Origin: Streptosporangiaceae bacterium NEAU-GS5 | GTDB lineage: Bacteria > Actinomycetota > Actinomycetes > Streptosporangiales > Streptosporangiaceae | DNA: 64,000 bases | Assembly (NCBI GenBank): GCA_017592665.1 | Contig: JAGFNW010000002.1 | Coordinates: 186,001 to 250,000, forward strand | Direction: 5' to 3' | Shown here: positions 55,176-63,942 of the stretch, one piece after another | How positions within the stretch are numbered: the stretch's first letter is position 1 | Layout: the number at the start of each line of letters is the position of its first letter | Notes under the pieces: model-generated | What the model was told of the DNA's origin: nothing | Seen by the model: the letters and a program-made list of their open reading frames with translations, nothing else | Database searches by the model: none | Position numbers and translations under genes: made by a program

Positions 55176-55416
55176 CGCGGTCCCCCAGCCGCATGCCGTC
55201 GCGCGCGGGGACCACACAGGCGCGCTGGTCGGGCACGCCGTCGATCGTGATGAGGCAGTCGTGGCACAGGCCGATCCCGCAGAACAGGCCGCGCGGGCGT
55301 CCCTGGCCGCGCGTGACGCGCCAGGACACGACTCCCGACGCCACGAGGGCCGCCGCGACGCTCTGCCCCGGCTCGGCCCGCACGGGCCGCCCTTCGAAGG
55401 TCATGGTGTACGTCAT
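55165..55416 (-). CDS. Small [2Fe-2S] ferredoxin-like subunit of the dehydrogenase
   Basis: 83 aa, HcnA-like. RPRGLFCGIGLCHDCLITIDG has three Cys of the cluster and the fourth is in RACVVPARDG. Passes electrons between the flavin subunits and the acceptor. Its ATG overlaps the stop of the preceding flavoprotein gene (ATGA). Confidence 0.9.
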   Translation of the reverse strand: MTYTMTFEGRPVRAEPGQSVAAALVASGVVSWRVTRGQGRPRGLFCGIGLCHDCLITIDGVPDQRACVVPARDGMRLGDRDDA

Positions 55417-56552
55417 GCGGCCGCCTCGAAGCGGGCCGGGGCGAACGGTGCGAGGTCGAGCGCGGCCGGCGCGCCCGTCAACGCCTGGGCCAGCAGCAGG
55501 CCCGTCCCGGCGGACAGGCCGACGCCGGCGCCTTCGTGGCCGCACGCGTGCCACAGCCCGGGCGCGCGCGGGTCGGGCCCGATGACGGGCAGATGGTCCG
55601 GACAGTACGGCCGAAAGCCCAGGTAGGACCGCATCACCCGGACCGATCGGAGCACGGGGAACAGCGCCGCGGCCTGCCCGGCCAGGCGCCGGAGCGCCTC
55701 CGGCGAGACCGTGCGGTCGAAGCCGACCCGCTCCCGCGTGGCGCCGATCAGGATGGTCCCCGACCGGGTGCCCTCCACCACGGGCGAGGTCTGGAGCTCC
55801 GCGTCACCGCTCGCGACATTTCCCACATACTCGGCGGCGTAGACCTTGTGGCGGATCGTCCCGACCGGCATGGGCTGGGTGACCAGCACGAACCCGCGCC
55901 TCGGCAGGACGGGGACCGTCACCTCCGCGAGGGCGGCCACCTCCCCCGCCCAGGTCCCGGCCGCGTTGAGCACCGCTCCCGCCGATATGTCCGCGTGAGC
56001 GGTCCGCACGCCGGTCACCTGGTCGCCGTCCCGCAGGAAGCCGGTCACCTCGGTCCGCAGCCGGATCTCGGCGCCGCGCTCGCGGGCCAGCCTGAGCAGA
56101 TGCGCGGCCGCCAGCATGGGCTGGACCTGGGCGTCCTGCGGGTAGTGCGCGCCCGCGGCGAGCCCGGGGGCGAGATTCGGCTCGTAGTCCACCGGGTCGG
56201 CGACCTCGGCCACCTCGACCCCGCACGCGCGCTGCGCGGCCGCCAGCGAGCGCAGCGCGGCCGCCCCCTCCGGCGAGGAGGCCACGACCAGGCCGCCCTT
56301 CTGCTCGTATTCCCACAGGCCGCCGTGGTCGCCGAGGTCCTCGCGCCACGCGCGGAGCGACAGCAGCGCGAGGTCCAGCTCGGGACCGGGCTCCTTGTCC
56401 GAGACGAGCAGATTGCCCTCGCCCGCGCTGGACGTGCCGGCGGCGATGCCGCCCCGCTCGACCACGGTCACCCGGAGGCCGGCGGACGTGGCGAAGTAGG
56501 CGCACGCCGCGCCCACCACGCCGGCGCCGACGACGACCAGGTCGGCGCTCAC
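55413..56552 (-). CDS. D-hydroxyproline-type dehydrogenase, beta (DAAO-fold) subunit
   Basis: 379 aa. DAO-family flavoprotein: VVVGAGVVGAACAYFA, ribose-binding VVERGGIAAGTSSAGEGN, and the closing LPVIGPDPRAPGLWHACGHEGAG. Oxidises the D-amino acid, here cis-4-hydroxy-D-proline by context, to an imine. HcnC, glycine oxidase and D-hydroxyproline dehydrogenase share this fold; the neighbours decide. The start overlaps the epimerase stop. Confidence 0.9.
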   Translation of the reverse strand: MSADLVVVGAGVVGAACAYFATSAGLRVTVVERGGIAAGTSSAGEGNLLVSDKEPGPELDLALLSLRAWREDLGDHGGLWEYEQKGGLVVASSPEGAAALRSLAAAQRACGVEVAEVADPVDYEPNLAPGLAAGAHYPQDAQVQPMLAAAHLLRLARERGAEIRLRTEVTGFLRDGDQVTGVRTAHADISAGAVLNAAGTWAGEVAALAEVTVPVLPRRGFVLVTQPMPVGTIRHKVYAAEYVGNVASGDAELQTSPVVEGTRSGTILIGATRERVGFDRTVSPEALRRLAGQAAALFPVLRSVRVMRSYLGFRPYCPDHLPVIGPDPRAPGLWHACGHEGAGVGLSAGTGLLLAQALTGAPAALDLAPFAPARFEAAA

Positions 56553-57550
56553 AGCAGGAAGCCCGCCGGGAACGGGTCGCCGGGGTCGAGGTGATATTGG
56601 GCGGTCCCGGTGACCCAGGCGCGCCCGGTGATCGACGGCAGCACCGCCTCGTAGGGCCCCACTTCGGTCGTGCCGAGCAGCCGTCCGGTGAACCTCGTCC
56701 CGATGAAAGATTCATTGACGAAGTCGGCGCCGAGGGCGAGCTCGCCGCGCGCGTGGAGCTGGGCCATCCGAGCGCTGGTGCCGGTGCCGCACGGCGAGCG
56801 GTCGAACCAGCCGGGGTGGATGGCCATGGCATGCCGCGACAGCCGGGCCGTGGAACCCGGCGCCTGCAGATAGACATGATGACATCCCGAAATATCGGGA
56901 CGTAGGGGGTGAACGGGCCGGTCGGCCTCGTTCACCGCGTCCATGATCGCCAGCCCGGCCGCGATCAGGTCGCCGCCGCGCGCCCGCTCGAACGGCAGAC
57001 CCAGGGCGTCCAGCTCGACGATCGCGTAGAAATTGCCGCCGAAGGCCAGGTCGTAGCCGATCTCCCCGAATCCGGGGACCGTCACCTTCTGATCCAGGGC
57101 GTACGCGAAGGACGGGACGTTCTCGATCGTGACCGACCGCGCCGAGCCGTCCTCGACCGCGACCGAGGCCACGACCAGCCCGGCCGGTGTGTCGAGGCGG
57201 ATCGTGGTGACCGGCTCGGTCACGGCGACCATGCCGGTCTCGACCAGCACGGTCGCCACCCCGATGGTGCCGTGGCCGCACATCGGAAGCAGGCCGGAGA
57301 CCTCGATGAACAGGACGCCGTAGTCGGCGTCGGGGCGGGTGGGGGGCTGCAGAACGGCGCCGCTCATGGCGGCGTGCCCCCGCGGTTCGTACATCAGCAG
57401 CTTGCGCAGGTCGTCGTCGTTCTCCATGAACCACAGCCGCCGCTCGGCCATGGTGGCGCCGGGGATCGTGCCGACGCCGCCCACGACGACCCTGGTCGGC
57501 ATGCCCTCGGTGTGCGACTCCACGGTGTGGAGGACACGAGTGGATCTCAC
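56549..57550 (-). CDS. 4-Hydroxyproline 2-epimerase (proline racemase family)
   Basis: 333 aa. Converts trans-4-hydroxy-L-proline to cis-4-hydroxy-D-proline without a cofactor. Both catalytic cysteines are present: Cys91 (LPMCGHGTIG) and Cys254 (RSPCGTGTSAR). The related trans-3-hydroxyproline dehydratase has Thr at the second position, so epimerase is favoured. The GTG overlaps the upstream stop. Confidence 0.92.
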   Translation of the reverse strand: MRSTRVLHTVESHTEGMPTRVVVGGVGTIPGATMAERRLWFMENDDDLRKLLMYEPRGHAAMSGAVLQPPTRPDADYGVLFIEVSGLLPMCGHGTIGVATVLVETGMVAVTEPVTTIRLDTPAGLVVASVAVEDGSARSVTIENVPSFAYALDQKVTVPGFGEIGYDLAFGGNFYAIVELDALGLPFERARGGDLIAAGLAIMDAVNEADRPVHPLRPDISGCHHVYLQAPGSTARLSRHAMAIHPGWFDRSPCGTGTSARMAQLHARGELALGADFVNESFIGTRFTGRLLGTTEVGPYEAVLPSITGRAWVTGTAQYHLDPGDPFPAGFLL

Positions 57551-58440
57551 TGGTAACCCTTCGCCAGGACGGCCTTGGTGTCGGCGGCGATCCGGGCGGC
57601 CACGTCGGGCGGCAGCGGGAGCCGCGGCGGCCGGCAGGCGCCGCCCTTGCGGCCGGCGACGTCCATGGACAGCTTGATGGACTGGACGAACTCCGTCCTC
57701 GAATCCCACCGTAGCAGCGGGTGCAGGTCGCGGTAGATCGGCAGCGCGCCGGCGACGTCACCCGCCACGGCCAGGCGATACAGCTCGGACGTGCTCGTGG
57801 GAAAGGCGTTGGGGTAGCCCGCGATCCAGCCGGTCGCGCCCGCGACCGCCAGTTCCAGCAGCACGTCGTCGGCGCCCGCCAGCAGGTCGAGGCCCGGTGC
57901 CTGCTCCCTGATCTCGTACGCCCTCCGGACGTCGCCGCTGAACTCCTTGACGGCCACGATCAGCCCCTCGTGCCAGAGTTCGGCCAGCAGGTCAGGGGTG
58001 AGGTCGACCTTGGTGTCGAAGGGGTTGTTGTACGCGACGACCGGGAGCCCCGCCTTGGCGACCTCCCGGTAGTGGGCGACGACGGCGGACCGATCGGCGC
58101 GGTAGGCGTTGGGCGGCAGCAGCAGGACCGAGTGGGCCCCGGCCTCGGCCGCCTCGTCGGCCCACCGCCGGGCCTCCAGCGCGCCGTACGCGCCGACCCC
58201 CGGCATCACGCCGAAGCCCTCCGGAGACGCCTCGACGGCCGTTCTGACGACGCGGGCCCGCTCGTCGGCGGTCAGCGTCTGATACTCCCCGAGGGAGCCG
58301 TTGGGGACGACGCCGTCGCAGCCGCCGGCGGCGAGAAAGCGCACGTGCTCGGCGAAGGCGTCGTAGTCCACGGAAAGGTCGTCGCCGAACGGCAACGCGG
58401 CGGCCACATGGACGCCGTGCCAGGTCTTCCGGGTTGTCAT
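57547..58440 (-). CDS. DapA-family pyrroline-hydroxycarboxylate deaminase candidate
   Basis: 297 aa class I aldolase-fold protein. Schiff-base Lys165 (VAVKEFSGD) and Tyr137 (VVAYNNPFD) are in place. In hydroxyproline operons this family removes ammonia and water from 4-hydroxy-pyrroline-2-carboxylate to give 2-oxoglutarate semialdehyde. The dehydrogenase for that aldehyde is not in the window. First gene of the five-gene operon, leaderless by its promoter. Confidence 0.88.
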   Translation of the reverse strand: MTTRKTWHGVHVAAALPFGDDLSVDYDAFAEHVRFLAAGGCDGVVPNGSLGEYQTLTADERARVVRTAVEASPEGFGVMPGVGAYGALEARRWADEAAEAGAHSVLLLPPNAYRADRSAVVAHYREVAKAGLPVVAYNNPFDTKVDLTPDLLAELWHEGLIVAVKEFSGDVRRAYEIREQAPGLDLLAGADDVLLELAVAGATGWIAGYPNAFPTSTSELYRLAVAGDVAGALPIYRDLHPLLRWDSRTEFVQSIKLSMDVAGRKGGACRPPRLPLPPDVAARIAADTKAVLAKGYQ

Positions 58441-58486
58441 CCACCGAGATTAACAGTGCAATATCACATGGTCCACGCCAGATATT
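58441..58486 (-). promoter_or_regulatory. Promoter of the hydroxyproline operon
   Basis: On this strand TGGACC (58475-58470), 17 bases, then TAATCT (58452-58447), ends 6 bases before ATG 58440. Perfect 6-base inverted arms AATATC (58460-58465) and GATATT (58481-58486) flank the -35 and may bind a regulator not encoded nearby. Confidence 0.6.
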
Positions 58487-59416
58487 TCACGACTCGGCAG
58501 TAACGATCTCCAGGGCACGCGCCAGGTCAGCGGGGTAATCAGTGGTGAACGTCATCCACTCGCCCGAGGTCGGATGCTCGAACGCCAGCGACACGGCGTG
58601 CAGCCACTGCCGCCCGAGGCCCAGCCGGGCCGCGAGCGTCGGATCGGCGCCGTACATGAGGTCGCCCACGCACGGGTGGCGCATCGCCGCCATGTGCACC
58701 CGGATCTGGTGCGTGCGGCCCGTCTCCAGCTGCACGCCGATCAGCGAGGCCGCGCGGAACGCCTCGAGCGTGTCGTAGTGGGTGACCGAATCCTTGCCGC
58801 CCGCGACCACCGCGAACCGGCCGTCGCCCGAAGGATGCCGGTCGATCGGCGCGTCGATCGTCCCGCGGAGCGGATCCATGTGGCCCTGGACCAGCGCGTG
58901 ATAGCGCTTGTCGACCGTGCGCTCCTTGAAGGCGCGCTTGAGCGCCGTGTAGGCCACCTCGCTCTTGGCCACGACCATCGCGCCCGTGGTGTTGGCGTCG
59001 AGCCGGTGCACGATGCCCTGCCGCTCCGCGGCGCCGCTCGTCGACACGCGGTGGCCGGTGCCGAGCAGGCCGCCGATCACGGTCGGGCCGGTCCAGCCCA
59101 CGGTGGGGTGGGCGGCGACGCCGATCGGCTTGTTCACCACCACGATGTCGTCGTCCTCGTAGACGATCGACATGCCGGGCACGGGCTCGGCGACGGGCAT
59201 GGGGAGGGTGGGCGGGGGCGGAACGGTCACGTCGAGCCAGGCGCCGCCACGGACGCGGTCGGACTTGGCCGCGACCGCCCCGTCGACCAGCACGTCGCCG
59301 GAGGCGATCAACTCGGCGGCGCGGGTGCGGGAGAAGCCGAAAAGCCGGGCCAGCGCCGCGTCCAGCCGCTCTCCCTCCAGGCCCTCGGGGACCGGCAGGG
59401 ACCGCTGGTCACCCAT
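58487..59416 (-). CDS. RluA-family 23S rRNA pseudouridine synthase
   Basis: 309 aa. S4 RNA-binding domain at 15-60 ([21 protein letters not shown]), then the synthase core with catalytic Asp140 in [16 protein letters not shown] and [11 protein letters not shown] near the C-terminus. RluD type by the S4 domain. The usual Asp-Thr-Ser-Gly of the active loop reads Asn-Thr-Thr-Gly, normal in actinobacteria. ATG overlaps the lspA stop by 8 bases. Confidence 0.94.
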   Translation of the reverse strand: MGDQRSLPVPEGLEGERLDAALARLFGFSRTRAAELIASGDVLVDGAVAAKSDRVRGGAWLDVTVPPPPTLPMPVAEPVPGMSIVYEDDDIVVVNKPIGVAAHPTVGWTGPTVIGGLLGTGHRVSTSGAAERQGIVHRLDANTTGAMVVAKSEVAYTALKRAFKERTVDKRYHALVQGHMDPLRGTIDAPIDRHPSGDGRFAVVAGGKDSVTHYDTLEAFRAASLIGVQLETGRTHQIRVHMAAMRHPCVGDLMYGADPTLAARLGLGRQWLHAVSLAFEHPTSGEWMTFTTDYPADLARALEIVTAES

Positions 59417-59963
59417 GCGTGCGCGTCCCGTCGATCTGGACGCCCCGCCAGGCGAGGAGGACGGCGAGGATGCCGCCGCACACGATGGCCGAGTCGGCCG
59501 CGTTGAACACCGGGAAGTTGGTCGCCGGGAAGACCTGGATGAAGTCGACCACGTGCCCTTCGAGGGGGCCGGGCGCGCGAAAGAGGCGGTCGGTGAGGTT
59601 GCCCAGCGCGCCGCCCAGCAGCAGGCCCAGCGTGATCGCCCAGGGCAGGCTGCGCAACTGCCGTGCCGTACGGATGATCGCGACGACCACGGCCACCGCG
59701 ATGACGGTGAACACGATCGTCATCCCCGTGCCGATGCTGAACGCGGCACCCGGGTTGCGGATCACGTTGATGCGCAGCTGATCCCACAGCAGGCTGACCG
59801 GCTCCTTGCCCTCGAGATATTTGACCACCAGGGTCTTCGAGAGCAGATCCAGCGCGTAGACGACGACGGCGACGATGACCAGCACGCCGACCCGCCGGGC
59901 CTTGGCGCCGACGCTCGCGCCGCCGGTGGGCGCGGGCGGACCGGGGGGATCCGCCTCGGTCAG
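59409..59963 (-). CDS. lspA: Lipoprotein signal peptidase (signal peptidase II)
   Basis: 184 aa if begun at CTG 59963. Cleaves prolipoproteins after Lgt. Four helices; active-site Asp in GNLTDRLF and in FNAADSAIV, with [12 protein letters not shown]. The CTG overlaps the DksA stop (CTGA) and has GGGAGGAG at ideal spacing; no ATG or GTG fits as well. GTG 59996 or 59987 inside the upstream gene are the alternatives (extra 11 or 8 residues). Confidence 0.9.
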   Translation of the reverse strand: MTEADPPGPPAPTGGASVGAKARRVGVLVIVAVVVYALDLLSKTLVVKYLEGKEPVSLLWDQLRINVIRNPGAAFSIGTGMTIVFTVIAVAVVVAIIRTARQLRSLPWAITLGLLLGGALGNLTDRLFRAPGPLEGHVVDFIQVFPATNFPVFNAADSAIVCGGILAVLLAWRGVQIDGTRTHG

Positions 59964-60355
59964 CGGCGCTCCTCCCGCTGCTTGCACGCTACGCACAGCG
60001 TCGCCCTCGGGAACGCCTGAAGACGCTCCTTGCCGATCGGCTTGTGGCACGATTCGCACACCCCATATGTCCCTGCGTCGATGCGGGCGATCGCCCGCTC
60101 GTTCTGCGCGATCAGATCGCGCGCATTCAGGGTAAGGGCGATCTCGCGCTCGCGTTCATAGGTCTTCGCCCCCGCGTCGGCCGGGTCGTCTCCCGCGCCC
60201 TCGCTGTCGTCCCCCTCCGCCAGGCCCGCCTCGGCGCGCGCGACGTCGGCGTTCAGCTCGGCGATCTCATCGAGAAGACGCCCGCGCACCTCCGCGAGCT
60301 CTTCGTCGGACCACAGGTCGTCACTGGTGGCGGGCTTTGCCGCGGATGTGGCCAT
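59960..60355 (-). CDS. TraR/DksA-type zinc-finger protein
   Basis: 131 aa. Coiled-coil N-terminal half ([32 protein letters not shown]), acidic middle, then a C4 zinc finger [16 protein letters not shown] and [10 protein letters not shown]. DksA-like proteins bind the RNA polymerase secondary channel. The tip lacks the Asp-x-x-Asp of DksA, so ppGpp synergy cannot be assumed. Feeds into lspA by overlap. Confidence 0.92.
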   Translation of the reverse strand: MATSAAKPATSDDLWSDEELAEVRGRLLDEIAELNADVARAEAGLAEGDDSEGAGDDPADAGAKTYEREREIALTLNARDLIAQNERAIARIDAGTYGVCESCHKPIGKERLQAFPRATLCVACKQREERR

Positions 60356-60529
60356 CAGATCTCCTCAACACAGCTACAGTGCGGGCAGCATAGGTCGTTG
60401 ATAACAAAACGGCAAACGACTCGCCGATGCATTTACCCCCTCCGTTCCACCGGGGAACACCGAGGGAACACCTGCCCGTCGTCGTCTGTTCCAACGGATC
60501 TGCGTTATCGTTTTTATGGGCAAGGCTTA
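60356..60529. other. Intergenic region before the ileS leader; no gene seen
   Basis: 174 bases between the DksA-like gene and the T-box. I see no coding frame. GTTCC (60444-60448) and two GGGAACACC copies (60453-60461 and 60464-60472) form short inverted and direct repeats. Promoters for both sides should lie here; TTATCG/TTTTAT at about 60503-60516 is the only AT-rich patch. Confidence 0.4.
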
Positions 60530-60737
60530 GATGGGGACCCGCTTGATGACGAGGCGGGGCATCGCCCCGGAGCCGCCGGAAGAACGGCCACACCAGGCTC
60601 AGTAGAACCGGCAGCCGGCCAATGAGTGGATGGTCCTGAGGGGCCGTCAAGGAGGGTGGTACCGCGGGGCGGAGTCCGCCTCGTCCCTCCGCGCGCACTA
60701 TCGATGATCATGGTGATGACGCGTGGAGGTTTCACCC
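60530..60737 (+). promoter_or_regulatory. Translational T-box riboswitch of ileS
   Basis: The T-box core AGGGTGGTACCGCGG is at 60653-60667. Antisequestrator stem GGAGGG (60651-60656) with CCCTCC (60685-60690). Alternative sequestrator: 60686-60695 pairs with 60720-60729 over 10 positions with one G-U, burying the ileS ribosome site GGAGG (60725-60729). Uncharged tRNA-Ile should free that site. Upstream arms 60530-60533/60560-60563 and 60538-60542/60554-60558 fit a very short stem I; an ATC at 60561-60563 is a candidate specifier. Confidence 0.88.
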
Positions 60738-63700
60738 GTGACTTTCCGGTCCCTGCCCGCCCAGGTCGACCTGCCGGCCCTCGAGCACGAGGTGCTCGGC
60801 CGCTGGCGCGACGGCAAGGTTTTCGAGCGGTCGCTCGAACAGAACGCCGAAGGCCCCGCGTGGGTCTTCTACGAAGGCCCGCCCACGGCCAACGGCATGC
60901 CCGGCGTGCACCACATCGAGGCCCGCGTCTTCAAGGACGTGTTCCCCCGCTACAAGTCCATGCAGGGCTACCAGGTGCCCCGCAAGGCCGGCTGGGACTG
61001 TCACGGCCTGCCGGTCGAGGTCGCCGTCGAGAAGGAGCTCGGCCTTTCCGGCGGCAAGCCCGCGATCGAGGCGTTCGGCATCGCCGAGTTCAACGCCCGC
61101 TGCCGCGAGTCGGTGCTGCGGCACGTCGACGCGTTCGAGGAGATGACCGAGCGGATGGGCTACTGGGTCGACATGTCCCAGGCCTACCGCACGATGGATC
61201 CCGCCTACGTCGAGGCCGTCTGGTGGTCGCTCAAGGTCATCTGGGACAAGGATCTCCTGTTCCGCGACTTCCGGATCACTCCTTACTGCCCGCGCTGCGG
61301 CACGGGCCTGTCCGACCACGAGCTCGGCCAGCCCGGCGGCTACGAGACGGTGTCCAGCCCGTCGGTGTACGTGCGGATGCCGGTGGTCGACGGCCCGCTC
61401 AAGGGCGCGTCCCTGCTGGTGTGGACGACGACCCCGTGGACGCTCGTGTCCAACACGGCGGTCGCCGTGCACCCCGACGTGACCTACGTCGCGGCCCGGC
61501 TCGGCGACGAGGTCCTGGTCGTGGCCGAACCCCTGCTCCGCGCCGTCCTCGGCGAGGACGCCGAGGTCGTCGCCACGTACGCGGGCCTCGACCTGGAGCA
61601 CACCCGCTACGCGCGGCCGTTCGAGCTGGTCGACATCCCCGGCGCGCACTATGTGGTCCTCGGCGACTACGTGACCGTCGAAGACGGCACCGGCCTGGTC
61701 CACCAGGCCCCGGCGTTCGGCGCCGACGACATGACCGTCTGCAAGCGCTACGGCCTGCCGATCGTCAACCCGATCGGGCCGGACGGGCGGTTCCTGCCGG
61801 AGGTGCCGCTGGTCGGCGGCATGTTCTTCAAGGACGCCGACGAGCCGCTCACGGCCGACCTCCGCGAGCGCGGCCTGCTGTTCCGCGGCGGCCACTTCGA
61901 CCACAGCTATCCGCACTGCTGGCGCTGCCACACGCCGCTGCTCTACTACGCCCTCCCCTCGTGGTACATCCGGACCACCGCCCTCAAGGACCGGCTGCTC
62001 GCCGAGAACGAGAAGACCAGCTGGTTCCCCGAGACGATCAAGCACGGCCGCTATGGGGAGTGGCTGCGCAACAACGTCGACTGGGCGCTGTCGCGATCGC
62101 GCTTCTGGGGCACCCCGCTGCCGCTGTGGATCTGCACGGCCGACGAGTCGCACGTCACGTGCGTCGGCTCGCTGCACGAGCTCGGCCACCTGGCCGGTCA
62201 CGACCTGTCGGCGCTCGACCCGCACCGGCCCTACGTCGACGACGTCACCTTCCCCTGCCCGACGTGCGGCGAGGTCGCCAAGCGGGTGCCCGACGTGATC
62301 GACGTCTGGTATGACTCGGGCGCCATGCCGTTCGCCCAGTGGGGCGCGCCCTGGACCAACAAGGACGTCTTCGACAAGGCCTATCCCGGCCAGTTCATCT
62401 GCGAGGCCATCGACCAGACCCGCGGCTGGTTCTACTCGATGATGGCCGTCGGCACGCTCGTGTTCGACCGGTCGTCGTATGAGAACGTGCTCTGCCTCGG
62501 CCTCATCCTCGCCGAAGACGGCCGGAAGATGAGCAAGCACCTCGGCAACGTGCTCCAGCCGATGCCCCTGATGGACGAGCACGGCGCCGACGCGCTGCGC
62601 TGGTTCATGGCCACCAACGGCTCACCGTGGTCGCCGCGCCGGGTCGGGCACGGCCCGCTCGAGGAGATCGTCCGCAAGGTCCTGCTGACCTACTGGAACA
62701 CCGCGTCGTTCTTCACGCTGTACGCGCGTGCGGCCTCGTGGACCCCGGGCACGACCAAGAGCGAGCGCACGCTCCTCGACCGGTGGGCCCTGGCCGAGCT
62801 GCACCGAACCGTCACCGAGGTGACGGCGGCGCTCGACGGCTTCGACACGGCTCGTGCCGGGCGGCGGCTCACCGAGTTCCTCGACGACCTGTCCAACTGG
62901 TATGTCCGCCGCTCGCGGCGGCGCTTCTGGGCGGGCGAGGCCGGCGCCTTCGAGACTCTCTACGAGTGCCTGGAGACCGTCACGCGGCTCATGGCCCCGC
63001 TCGTGCCGTTCGTGACCGACTACGTGTGGGATGTCCTCCGTACGGCCGACGCCCCCGCGTCGGTCCACCTGGCGACCTGGCCCACGGTGTCGGCCGAGGC
63101 GCTCGACCCGGCGCTGAGCGGTCAGATGGCCCTGGTCCGGCGGCTGGTCGAGCTCGGCAGGTCGGCCCGCGCGTCCTCCGGCGTGAAGACGCGGCAGCCC
63201 CTCGGCCGCGCCCTCGTCGGCGCGCCCGGCTGGGCCCTGCTGCCGGCCGAGCTGCGCGACCTGATCGCCGACGAGCTGAACGTCCAGTCGCTGGAGGCCA
63301 TGTCCGGGTTCTCGGCCGACCTCGTGACGTTCACCGTGAAGCCAAACTTCCGGGTGCTCGGCAAGCGATTCGGGCCGCAGACCAAGCTCGTGGCCGCGGC
63401 CGTGCAGGAAGCCGACCCGGCCGCCCTGGCCCAGGCCCTTCGCATGGGCACGGTTCCCACGGTCACCGTCGACGAGCTGGGCGTGGTCGAGCTCGGGCCG
63501 GACGACGTGATCGTGACCGAGCAGCCCAAGTCGGGCTGGGCCGTCGAAACCGGCGCGGTCGACACCGGCACCGGTGAGACCGTGGCGCTCGACCTCGCCA
63601 TGACCGACGAGCTGCGCCGGGCCGGGCTGGTCCGCGACGTGATCCGCCTGGTTCAGGACGCCCGCAAGGCCTCCGGCCTGGAGATCACCGACAGGATCGA

Positions 63701-63896
63701 CCTCTGGTGGTCCACCACCGCCGCCGACCTGGCCGACGCGCTACGCGCCGGTGGAAACGCCCTGTCCGACGAGGTCCTCGCGCTGTCCTTCACCGAACTC
63801 CCCCACCCGCCCACCGCCGAGGCCGGCGCGGCCGAATTCACCGACACCGACCTTGGTCTGACATTCCACCTCCGTAAGGCGGCCCACCCCGCCTGA
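60738..63896 (+). CDS. ileS: Isoleucyl-tRNA synthetase, type 2 with GXHH signature
   Basis: 1052 aa from GTG 60738, 8 bases after GGAGG; an in-frame GTG at 60723 overlaps the ribosome site. Class I synthetase: first signature in PPTANGMPGVHHIEAR, where Gly56-Val-His-His59 stands for the usual HXGH; second signature KMSKH (597-601). The editing domain (about 190-390) has WTTTPWTLVSN and GTGLVHQAPAFG. ARGWFYSMM and the anticodon-binding part are full length. Eukaryote-like type 2 enzymes resist mupirocin. Confidence 0.96.
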   Translation: MTFRSLPAQVDLPALEHEVLGRWRDGKVFERSLEQNAEGPAWVFYEGPPTANGMPGVHHIEARVFKDVFPRYKSMQGYQVPRKAGWDCHGLPVEVAVEKELGLSGGKPAIEAFGIAEFNARCRESVLRHVDAFEEMTERMGYWVDMSQAYRTMDPAYVEAVWWSLKVIWDKDLLFRDFRITPYCPRCGTGLSDHELGQPGGYETVSSPSVYVRMPVVDGPLKGASLLVWTTTPWTLVSNTAVAVHPDVTYVAARLGDEVLVVAEPLLRAVLGEDAEVVATYAGLDLEHTRYARPFELVDIPGAHYVVLGDYVTVEDGTGLVHQAPAFGADDMTVCKRYGLPIVNPIGPDGRFLPEVPLVGGMFFKDADEPLTADLRERGLLFRGGHFDHSYPHCWRCHTPLLYYALPSWYIRTTALKDRLLAENEKTSWFPETIKHGRYGEWLRNNVDWALSRSRFWGTPLPLWICTADESHVTCVGSLHELGHLAGHDLSALDPHRPYVDDVTFPCPTCGEVAKRVPDVIDVWYDSGAMPFAQWGAPWTNKDVFDKAYPGQFICEAIDQTRGWFYSMMAVGTLVFDRSSYENVLCLGLILAEDGRKMSKHLGNVLQPMPLMDEHGADALRWFMATNGSPWSPRRVGHGPLEEIVRKVLLTYWNTASFFTLYARAASWTPGTTKSERTLLDRWALAELHRTVTEVTAALDGFDTARAGRRLTEFLDDLSNWYVRRSRRRFWAGEAGAFETLYECLETVTRLMAPLVPFVTDYVWDVLRTADAPASVHLATWPTVSAEALDPALSGQMALVRRLVELGRSARASSGVKTRQPLGRALVGAPGWALLPAELRDLIADELNVQSLEAMSGFSADLVTFTVKPNFRVLGKRFGPQTKLVAAAVQEADPAALAQALRMGTVPTVTVDELGVVELGPDDVIVTEQPKSGWAVETGAVDTGTGETVALDLAMTDELRRAGLVRDVIRLVQDARKASGLEITDRIDLWWSTTAADLADALRAGGNALSDEVLALSFTELPHPPTAEAGAAEFTDTDLGLTFHLRKAAHPA

Positions 63897-63904
63897 TCAC
63901 GGTG

Positions 63905-63938
63905 GCCGGCCCCTCGCCCCGACGGGTGGGGGGCCGCC
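63905..63938 (+). terminator. Terminator-like hairpin after ileS
   Basis: CGGCCCC (63907-63913) and GGGGCCG (63930-63936) form a 7-base perfect stem with a 16-base loop that contains further C and G runs, starting 8 bases past the ileS stop. No T-run. Confidence 0.5.
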
Positions 63939-63942
63939 TGCG

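Noticed and set aside
60444-60472. GTTCC/GGAAC repeats as an SOS (LexA) box
   Set aside because: Spacing and sequence do not fit the actinobacterial GAAC-N4-GTTC box.
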